A DNA stretch of 64,000 nt. It comes from Girardinichthys multiradiatus. Its lineage: Eukaryota; Chordata; Actinopteri; Cyprinodontiformes; Goodeidae. The DNA is taken from contig NC_061817.1 in assembly GCF_021462225.1 (NCBI RefSeq), positions 7,785,327-7,849,326 on the forward strand, given 5' to 3'. The number at the start of each line of letters is the position of its first letter. The stretch's first letter is position 1. Below the pieces are notes generated by a model. That model ran no database searches. It was not told where the DNA came from and saw nothing but the letters and a program-made list of their open reading frames with translations. Position numbers and translations under genes: made by a program. Positions 55,360-64,000 of the stretch are shown piece after piece.

Positions 55360-55518
55360 TGTGTGTGTCTGTGTTGCCCTGTGATAGACCGGCCACCTGT
55401 CCAGGGTGTACCCCACCTCCCGCCCATAGACTGCTGGAGATAGGCACCAGCTTTCCCGCGACCCACTATGGAAGAAGCGGTAGAAATTGATTGACTGACT
55501 GACTGACTGACTGACTGA
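55360..55518 (+). mobile_element. V-SINE 3' half with (TGAC)n tail
   Basis: Begins within the body (TGTTGCCCTGTGATAGACC), runs through CATAGACTGCTGGAGATAGG and ACTATGGAAGAAGCGG, and ends in about seven TGAC units at 55491-55518. The 5' part is absent, as expected for incomplete copying by a LINE. Confidence 0.85.
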
Positions 55519-58500
55519 ATAGCTGTGTTAGCCCTTTTTGCAACCTTTTAAGTTAGTACATCAGCCCTGTTAAATTTGTAAAGGACACTACTGTTGTACA
55601 AACAAGAAAGTAAATGCTCTCAAATACATGCTTGATTTGTCCCTCCTTTTTAACAATTTATTACGAAGTTGGTGGCAAACACGTTTCTACATGTGAACAC
55701 TATCATGGTTTTTGTGACTAAAGAAGTAAATGCATTACAAGCAGTGCACATGGCAGTGTCTTGTAGTGAAGAAATCAAGCAAATCTAGTGAGTAATGAGG
55801 GTAAAAATCTAAGCAAACAGCTTCAGAGGTATGGAGATCCAACACACAATAGGTTTTAATGATGAAAAAAGAAAATCTGAGAGAATTCTACTGAAGGAGC
55901 CAACAACAAACAAGTCAGGTGTAATGATTTACTAATCCTAACCCTAATGAGGGGTAGGTGAGAGGGAAACAAGAACCAGAAAGAAAAGAGCATCTTTTTT
56001 ATTGCTTTTCAGGATTTGAAGAAAAGCAGTGTGGCCAAAATATCACAAACAAAAATAAAATCTAAATGGGGACTTTTGATGTATATGGATGTTTTTGGCA
56101 CAGCCAATTAAGTACTCTTGTTGATCTGTGTTGTTTTACTCTCTCTTAATTACAAAACGTTTACTTTTGCTTTCAGTCTCATGTTTAATCTTTGTAGAGT
56201 TCCTATTCCTTCTGTTGCCACACCCTAATGGAGTTTTGCAGTAACACTTTGAAGGGTAACATCAATGTATGAAGCAAATTAGCTTTTGTTGTTCTTTTTT
56301 AAATATACTGTACTTGTCACCTTTACTTAAAGCGGGAGCCTTTTAGATCAGGGCAGTTCGATCAACAGGTTTGTTTTGACACAAATGAGAATGCAGCATT
56401 AAAGCTGCTGTGATTATGTAGTTTTTGACCACATTTTGATGGATTTTCAAAATGTAAAGTCTGACCTGTTTCAAGGAAAGACAAAAGTAATCTTTGTAAC
56501 TTACCTCTGTATGACTATTGTTGCTGTCACTCTTGCTCCCGCGGAGCTCTCTTATTTTCCAATTAGGGACTCCTAGTGTTTGGGAAGAGAACTACTGCAA
56601 GTCTGGCAAACTAAACACCAAGGTTTTATTCACTGCGGATCAACTAATATACATGAAAAAACACCCTTTGGTATAACAGCTCGATTAAATATGGTGTCAT
56701 AGTACCATAAAGCACCACAGCTAAGTTGTTTCATTATTAAAATTGGCAATATTATTACAGTGAGAGTTATTTTTGTTTACTGCAGTCTAGATTTTCCTAT
56801 TTCTACTATTTTAAAACAGCCCTAATCTTGAATACATCATATTGCCTTATGCAAGTGCTATTTTATGAAGTTTTAAATTATTGTTCTATTTGCTATGGCA
56901 GCCTATTTCCAAAGAAACTGCTGATTATTGACACCAGAAACAAGCAAAGTATCATCTGTAGCATCTCCGCAATAGCTCTCCAATGAAAGCGAGACAGGTA
57001 CTTAATAGGTTGTTAGCCTTATAGCATTATTAGTCATAAGTCATAGTCATAAGTCATATTTTGGCATAATGTTACAATATTAAAAAAACTTTTTATGTGC
57101 TTGCCAAAAAATTTATTTTTTCTTGTTTCCTGAAAATGTTCAAATATGACGTAAAATAATGATGCCATGAACAGTTTTTTAAAAATTGGATCTGTTTTAA
57201 GATTATATAAGTCTGCTTTGTTCCCTGCCCTTCTTAGACTAGCTATTACGTTCAATATTTGGGACCAAGTAATCTGGATTTATACTAAATACTGAAGGCA
57301 AGATAGTCATTAATTGCAGGTAAAATTACTGCCTGATTTTACGGAAAGTTTTAGGAGAAACTTACTTAAAAGGAAACAAAAAGTATCAAAAAAAAGTATT
57401 GTTCGGGCCATAAAGTAAAGACACCCTTCACTAGTTTTAAGAATAAGTTTTCCCTAGATTTCATGATCGTCAACCACTAAATTAATTTGTGAAATTTCTT
57501 CTTCCATGATCAAAAAAATATACAGAACCTCAGCAAATCAACTTTGACATGATCACTTATCAGACAAATACCTGTAGTTGACTTTGTTGTGGTTTAGCTT
57601 AGGAGATTTCTGCTGCAGGTTTACCAATCCAATAGGTACACACTAACATGCAATGTCTTGTGGAACAATGTTTCTGACAGCATAGAAAGAAGTAAAAAAT
57701 GGATAAAAGAACAAAAATATGTATACTACAGAGATAAAAGCCTATCCACATCATAATTACCTTCAAAGAGAAAAACACTGAAATGTATGTTTTGTTCTAT
57801 TTAGTCGTGGTAGGGGGTAAAATTGGCTTTAATAAGTCGTTTTATCTTCAAAATACATATCGTTCACCATTTTTAGGACCATCCTATCTTCTCCCGTTTC
57901 CATTATTTCTTCTTTAATGGGGATCTTTGCATATAATTTGTTATTTTTTCAAGGTTTTTCAGTGAGAGAAAGAGGGGTCAGGGTGACCACATCCCCCTCT
58001 TTCTGTTAGGAAAGATGCAGCAGTGGAAACAGGAGATGGTCATAGTAACAGAATAAGCTGCTTAAAGACGTTGCAGTGCTATAGCCTGCGAGTGTGTACG
58101 TAAGTGTGCGTCAGACTCTGCATAACCCTGTATGACAGCTTATTCTGCTGACTCTTCTTTCTAAACAGAAATACTTGAAGGAGCGCAGAGTGTGTCACTG
58201 AGCATGTGAATGGCCAAAAGAGGAAACCGTCTTATGAATAGCTGAAGTTCCTAATCTGACTTGGGCTGTGTGTGTGTGGATTTGTTTTTCTTTTGTTGTT
58301 GTTGTTTTTTTTCTGACTAACCTTGAATGTGACGTCATAGAGCGTTTCCTCTAGTTACTGTGGCTCGTTTTGTAAGTCAGGCAAAAGCGGGACAGATATT
58401 GATCTAGTTAGAGAAGTTGAGAAAAAGATGAAAAAAGGCAAAACAGGGACCACACTAAGGGTGCGAGACTTGAAAGCAAAACCAGGCAGAGGAGGATATG

Positions 58501-59115
58501 ATACTCAGTTTTTGTCTGAAGAACATCAAAGCAGCCGTCTTCATTCTGAGAAGCAAATTTAATCAGCAGAAAGGAAAAACATTTAGAGGGTTAATGTGTT
58601 TATTATTTTTAAATCTTTTAATTATCATGTCTACTTAAAGCATATGGTGCTACTTCAGCAAAACATTATCTCCAGCCCACTGATTTATAAATTATCAGTT
58701 TCAAAGCTCCTCATGATGCATTCGCTCGCTACTGATTTTACAGTCCAGTTTGGATGAGTCTGTAACATTCCTGCAAATTTCCTAGTTTTCTGTCTTTATT
58801 TTTACATCTTAAATTTGAAATTTCCCAACATTACGGATGTGGTAGGGAAGTACAAAAGGGCCTTTTCCCAATTCCTACTACCATTTAGTGCCCACTCCTT
58901 GCTATTTTCATTAAATCTTACCTCCATGTCATGCCCGTTTACAAACATTTCATACTTCAACATTTCTCTTTGCTTGGCATGAAAAAATATTTTTTTTATA
59001 TCTCTAAATAAACGGCAGAAAAATTTGTATTGGCATTACAGCAGTCAAACCTTTTTTTTTTTTATTGGCAACCAGCTTTTTATATGTGTCCAACAGTATT
59101 TTGACAATTTATCTT
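55519..59115. other. No gene recognised
   Basis: AT-rich sequence with short motif-free frames. Nothing defensible in 3.6 kb. Confidence 0.55.
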
Positions 59116-59119
59116 TGTT

Positions 59120-59250
59120 GATGAGCTTCAAGTCTTTGAGATTGAAGGGCCTCTTTGCCATTACCCTAATTGTTAGCTCTTTCCACAGATTCTCTATCAA
59201 ATTCAAATTAGAACTCCGATCAGTTAACTTCAGAACATTAATATTACTTC
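59120..59250 (-). mobile_element. Short Tc1-like transposase trace
   Basis: TTTCCACAGATTCTCTATCA with nearby AATTCAAATTAGAACTC corresponds, on the minus strand, to the SPDLNPIENLWK stretch around the catalytic Glu of Tc1 transposases (compare 651-690). Nothing more of the element is recognisable. Confidence 0.45.
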
Positions 59251-59259
59251 CAATCAGAA

Positions 59260-61930
59260 AAAAAACATGTTTGTTAAAATAAAAATTGGTGACCTCTTAT
59301 GGGTACATATTATTTATTGTTGTCACATAATTACATTTCCTTGACTATGATTCGATTATAGAACATTAATTGAAACCATCATTTGTCATACTGGGCATAT
59401 GAAACATTCCTTAGTGATGGTGATTGGTTCAATCATCCATCATCCTGTGAAAGATGGTTTCCTTTTCATATCACATCTTTTCTTTCTACCTAACAACCAT
59501 GAGCTACTTTGTTTTGGTCAGTTATAAAACCAAAATGAAATACATTGTAATTTGTGATTCTATAGTCACCAAATGTGAGAAAGAAAAATATATTTGCAAA
59601 GAACTGTAAACATTTCAGAACAATTAAAAAGGCAAAGCAATGCCTTATGCTGTGTTTTTTAAAGGTGTCAGTTTTTAGCTGAATATTTTCAGCGTGAAAA
59701 AAGCCCATAGGAAAACAGCTACAACAGATTACTTGCTTCAAAATTTGCTTCTTGTTCAAAAAGAAAACAACAAGGATAAAAATGACCGCCTTTAAGAGAG
59801 GGAGAATTAATAATTTATTGTATATTACAATGAATAAGCACTTCCTGTGGCATGTGGATCTGTAGTCACCCAGCAAAGCAGGACAACGCTGGCTTATGGA
59901 CTCACTCTAGGACATGCACAAGACATACTGTATGTAAACAAGCAGTGTACATCGATTTGAGTCATCATGATGACACGGTGAATAATGTCACTTAGAGGCT
60001 ATAAAAGACTCACACACACATAGCAACAGATTAACACAGGAAGGGGAAAAATAGAGGTTGTGTTACATCATCGCATGAAGATTCATGCAGGCTCACAGCA
60101 TTTGGTTTTTTGCACTTGCCTGCAACTTTTAACCATTTCATGAGTCCTGTTTTTTTCAGTAAACACACAAACCATGCACAGCAATTACATGCTTATCAGC
60201 CCAATCAGATGATTTGTTTTTTTTCTGAGACCCATATACATGTTGTATTTCATGTAAACAGAATAGCATGAAATCGAAGTAGCTGAGAGCCATGAATGAA
60301 AGATTCAGGAAAGACAGAAGGATCCAAAGAGAAATAAACTGTACAAGGCACTGGAAGTGCTAGATGTGTAGTTACATCATTTGCCTTTTACTTTATTATT
60401 TATTTCATGGATCTGTCTTTTATGTCTTCTCCTCCATTGAGGCAGCCATTGTGTGACAGTTTAGGATGCACTTTGGCTGCAGCTTTTATTTTTAAAGATT
60501 TTATTTAGGCTAATTGTGCTCATATAAAATGTGAATTAAATGCACTGAAGATACTGCACGACTCCAATATCAACAGCACAAAACTCATTAATGGAGGAAG
60601 CGGAGCTGTCCGTCTTAACACATTGGACCAATGCGTTTCTTTTTTTCATGGCAACAAAGTGCTGCTCTGTGACAAAGCCCTCAGGGGACTAGAGGTGGCA
60701 GATGACATTTTCAAATGTGTTACCTTCCCAAACCTCCCTTTCACATTCAGTGCAGAGGTCAAAGAGTTAACATCTGTCTGACAGTTATTCTAGAGTTCAC
60801 AAGCAGTTTTATAACTGCCAGCAAGGGTTGGAGCACAGGATGACAATTGCTGCTTTTATTGTTGTTTATGTACTACAAAATTTCTAATTTATCTTATTTA
60901 AGCCAGGAAATAAACATCTGGCATTATATTAAAACAGCTAGAGTTTTAGAGGAATTTGTTTGCAGAGGCTTTTATCATTGTTAGGACTGTTAAATAGATT
61001 CATAAATCATTTTTCCCTCTCAACCACAACACAATAGGCAGGTTTTTGGCAAGAAATATACAGTCTCTGGGTTTAAAATTATATCTCATGCTCTGTTAGA
61101 GTCAGACAAAAGACCAAGGATTATCATGTTGAATAGACGAGAGCAAAACAAAGGTCCGCAGCTTAAATTAGCTAGCTTTTTTTTACTGTGGGTAATTTCT
61201 AACTCTGGTTTTAGCCTGAGTGTTGTGCTTTGTTAATTTGTAGCTCTCTGGTCGACATCAACCTTGTCCTAAATCAGTTTAACAAGTCCATTTGTGATCA
61301 GTTGGATTTTGCAACTTCAGAGTTGGAAAAGTAAACCTAAAGCCCTAATTCCAAGTGGCAAGGTTGGACAGTTCTCACCAAAACACAAAGATTTCCATGT
61401 GTTAAATATGATGTTAAAGCTGCAGCAACAAGCAGTTTATTTGCATTTTGTCTTAATAGATCACTTAGCAGTCTTAGGTGAGGACATCTGTTAATGAACT
61501 TGAATGCATAATATGGTGAGTAATACATTGCTATTGACCTGCACTGTCTACATTGCCTGCATTGTCTATTATATATCCTGGTTAATTGGTTTTCTAACCT
61601 GCAAACAAAACCTGATTAATGTGGGTGTAAATTTAATCCCAAGTTTTGTAAAGTTTGTGCACTCTACCCACCTCTGCAGATATGAAACAAAAGCATTAAA
61701 ACACAAATACAAGTAATACAAGACGACATAAAACGATGTTAGAAAACAAGTCGAACAAAAGAAATGAGCTCTCTCCTGCTGGGTCAAAAGCCAATAAAAA
61801 AAAGGTGTTTTCAGATCAGATTTTAAAAGTGCACAGTGAAGAGGCCTATCAAATGGGCTCTGGCAGTTAATTCTAAAGCCTGGGAGCTGCCACAGAAAAA
61901 GTGTAAGCAAAGCAGAATTAAGCATTTTGG
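59260..61930. other. No gene recognised
   Basis: AT-rich. The minus-strand open frame of 146 codons at 61569-62009 overlaps a Tc1 relic and reads like translated repeat sequence (a possible LINE 3' region between 61560 and 61920), not a gene I can name. Confidence 0.5.
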
Positions 61931-61934
61931 CATA

Positions 61935-62640
61935 CATGCAAAAAGCTGTATATGGCTGAAAACTAATGCTGCACATCACCCTAAATACACCATCTCTATG
62001 CTGAAACATAGTTGCAGCATCATGCTGTGGGAGTATTTTTATTCAACAAGAACGGGAAGCTAGTGAGAGTTTATAGGAAGCTGTATGGAGGTAAATACAG
62101 GGCAATCCTGGAAGAAAATCTGTTAAGTGGCAGCAAGCTACTTGAGACTGTGGCAGAGGTTCACTTTCCTGAACATTTTACTGAATATTCATCCAGAGCT
62201 CCAATGGAATGGTTTAGACCACAGCTTATTCATGTGTCAGAATGACTTAATTAAAATCCAGACCTAAATTCAACTGGGAATGTGTTGTAAGACTTGATTA
62301 TTAATGTCCACAGGCACTCTTCAGTTCAACTCAGCTTGACGTTTTTGCAAAGAATAAATGCCATAAGTGTTTGTCACCAGATGTCCAAAACTATTACAGA
62401 GATACCTCAAAGACTTTTAGCTGTAATTGCAGTGAAAGGCATATTGTCTTAGGGGGAATTAAAACAAATGTATTTGTATAAAAGTTTGACAAACGTAACA
62501 TGTGTCTTCCACTTTACAACAATTCAACACTTTCTTTTGGTCTATAAGATAAAATCCCCCTGAAATTCATTGATATTTTAAATTTTTAATGTGACAAAAT
62601 TTGAAATAGTTTTGACTTGTAATTGTTTTTACTTCATTGC
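61935..62640 (+). mobile_element. Degraded Tc1-like element, 3' half (family B type)
   Basis: From 61940 the plus strand follows the second half of a Tc1 transposase gene (YMAEN-N-AAHHPKYTI, SIMLWEYF, GKYRAILEENLL, PMEWF near 62209, RLLAVIAVKG near 62415-62442), with many stops and shifts. About 190 bp then resemble the 3' terminal repeat (TTTTGGTCTATAAGATAAAATCC). There is no recognisable tip or TA. The element is older than the family A, C and D copies here. Confidence 0.75.
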
Positions 62641-62644
62641 TATC

Positions 62645-63561
62645 CACATCAGGTTATTTTATGGGGTCTTGAAATATTCTGCACTTCTCTTTAAAGTAGT
62701 TTTAGCTTTATATCATAGTTCAACTCAGAATAATAACAGTACTCTGTATCTACCTTGTAAATAGTTGACACCAAAACGTCTTAGTACTTCTGAAGGGAGT
62801 CTAGGGTCCATCTAAGTTAGAGAAAGATGTAGATTTTTTACCATGCAATTTTCTCCTCCTGTCCCATGAAGTTGACTTGTATCTGACAGGGTCTTGCAGG
62901 TCTCTCCGTTGTCTGCTTAAGAGGTAAATCGTACCATCCAGCCTGTTCAGTATCTGAGTGGCAGCTGCCAAAAACTTATTGAACAATCTCCGATGTAGAG
63001 TCACTGCCTTTACATCTACTTAAGGGGCATTAGCTGGCTGAATAAAACCTCACAGAGGTACATCTGTAGTCTCCTGTCCCTCTTAATGCCTGGGTTCTCA
63101 TCTAAAGGCTTTCGCCATTCTGGGCTTCCCATGTGTTTTTGTGCATAAGGATAACTCAGGTTTATTACATAATGTTTTACTGCAGAAGCATTTGTGTAAT
63201 GTCTTATTTGACTCCAGAGGGTGCATTTTGTAAAGACAGAACCGATTATAAGTGGAGGCCTGCATCACAGAATGGGGCAGTGGAGTTTGATAGATGGTTC
63301 CATTTATCACAGAGGGAGGATGTACAAATTGCTGCTCAGTTGCATTATGGAAAATGTATGATGCAGCATTTTTGGAGCTTGCCTCATACTTACAGAAAAA
63401 AACATATTGCAGTCACTTCTTAACTTTTCTACTATACTGATTTCACCTGATCTTGTTAAATTGTATTAGAAAAGTATGTGAAACTGTTATGTCATAAAAT
63501 AATATCATTTTAACTCTAAAAGCCTTACCCCTTTTAGCAAAGCTTGTGTCTGCTTGTACGT
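62645..63561. other. No firm gene; one odd minus-strand ORF
   Basis: Contains the ORF listed at 62801-63004 and otherwise nothing I can name. Confidence 0.45.
62801..63004 (-). other. Unassigned Arg/Lys-rich ORF, possible exon
   Basis: 67 codons ending in TAG, with phrases such as RLFNKFLAAATQILNRLDG and LSRQRRDLQDPVRYKST. Composition looks more protein-like than most frames here, but there is no convincing splice acceptor upstream on the minus strand and no family I recognise. It may be chance or transposon-derived. Confidence 0.2.
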
Positions 63562-64000
63562 CCAGTGCTTTGATAATTATTTGCCCCCTTACAGACTTCT
63601 GCATATCCTTTTCTGTCAAAGCTAAATGTTTTTAATCATCAAACACTTTTAATATCAGGTAAAGTTAATACGAAAAGAGGTTTTCAAATGGTTATTTCAT
63701 TTACATAAAAAAAAGACTTTCCATTCCAATATTTCAATATGTGAAAAACACATTGCCCCTAAACCTGATAACTGGTTGTACCAAACGTGGCTGCAACAAC
63801 TCTGTTTGCACTAACTTGCAATGAGTCTTTTATGTCACTGTGGGGGAGTTTTGGCCCACTTTTCCTTGCAGAAATTCTTAAATTCAGCCACATTGGAGGG
63901 GTTTAAATTATTAACAGCCTGTTTAAGGTTTTGCCACAGCATTTCTGTTAAATAAAAGCTTTGACTTTGACAAGGCTACCCCAAACCCCTAGTATGTTTT
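63562..64000 (-). mobile_element. Tc1-type element running off the right edge
   Basis: Starts at about CAGTGCTTTGATAATTATTTG; about 240 bp of terminal-repeat-like sequence follow (GCCCCCTTACAGACTTCTGC, GAACCTGATAACTGG-like). On the minus strand 63800-63990 matches a decayed Tc1 transposase C-terminus: the K-A-Y-R-K-R, KEKWAKTPPQ-like and catalytic-Glu regions in the right order. Stops are frequent. The other end lies outside the window. Confidence 0.65.

Noticed and set aside
55930..55950. Telomere-like CCTAACCCTAA
   Set aside because: Only about two units, no array.
61569..62009. Minus-strand frame of 146 codons
   Set aside because: Its 5' part is antisense to a Tc1 relic and the rest looks like repeat sequence.
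63133..63423. Plus-strand frame of 96 codons
   Set aside because: No family motif, no codon signal I can defend and no splice context.
1..64000. CRISPR arrays, bacterial operons, riboswitches
   Set aside because: No regularly spaced direct repeats or ribosome-binding sites; the sequence is vertebrate in character.

Overview
The window looks like teleost fish DNA. It is AT-rich, has vertebrate-type microsatellites, and is packed with fish-typical mobile elements: several Tc1 families, DANA/HE1-like V-SINEs, a sushi-like Ty3/gypsy element, L2/CR1-type and RTE-like LINEs, hAT and PIF/Harbinger derivatives, and solo LTRs. I found no host protein-coding gene I could defend, no rRNA or tRNA gene and no CRISPR array. 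The simplest reading is an intergenic or very long intronic stretch that has collected transposons. No database search was possible, so family names rest on motifs, terminal repeats and target-site duplications read directly.

Layout. 0-1.9 kb: a palindromic repeat fragment, then a full-length minus-strand Tc1 element (266-1870). 1.9-9.8 kb: mostly featureless, with one V-SINE. 9.77-13.4 kb: a gypsy element with a perfect 5-bp target duplication (GTGTC); it has lost integrase and the front of its 3' LTR. 14.7-17.6 kb: decayed Tc1 pieces around an unidentified 2-kb segment. 20.3-21.8 kb: a non-autonomous TIR element with TAA duplications, then an LTR-like block. 23.1-29.4 kb: three more Tc1 elements. 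32-33.8 kb: a V-SINE and a hAT-type foldback element with an 8-bp duplication. 37-39.4 kb: an RTE 3' end lodged in a TA microsatellite, then a repeat-like unit with an unfamiliar coiled-coil ORF. 40.6-41.8 kb: a Harbinger transposase trace and an unclassified repeat.

42.2-49.7 kb is the most informative part. An old L2/CR1-type LINE has been hit by two Tc1 elements, a V-SINE, a solo LTR and an RTE-like LINE. At three junctions, removing the insert and one target copy restores the LINE reading phase. The LINE begins with a short peptide joining a hydrophobic stretch to a 2A-like DVQLNPGP motif.

49.7-64 kb is quieter: a solo gypsy LTR with perfect GAAAG duplications, two SINE pieces, a degraded Tc1 element at 61.9-62.6 kb, and another Tc1-type element running off the right edge.

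Almost every coding region is a dead transposon gene, broken by one or a few stops, frameshifts or internal deletions. The open exception is the truncated RTE reverse-transcriptase segment at 48.0-48.9 kb. These genes do not form a pathway; what links them is the order of insertion.
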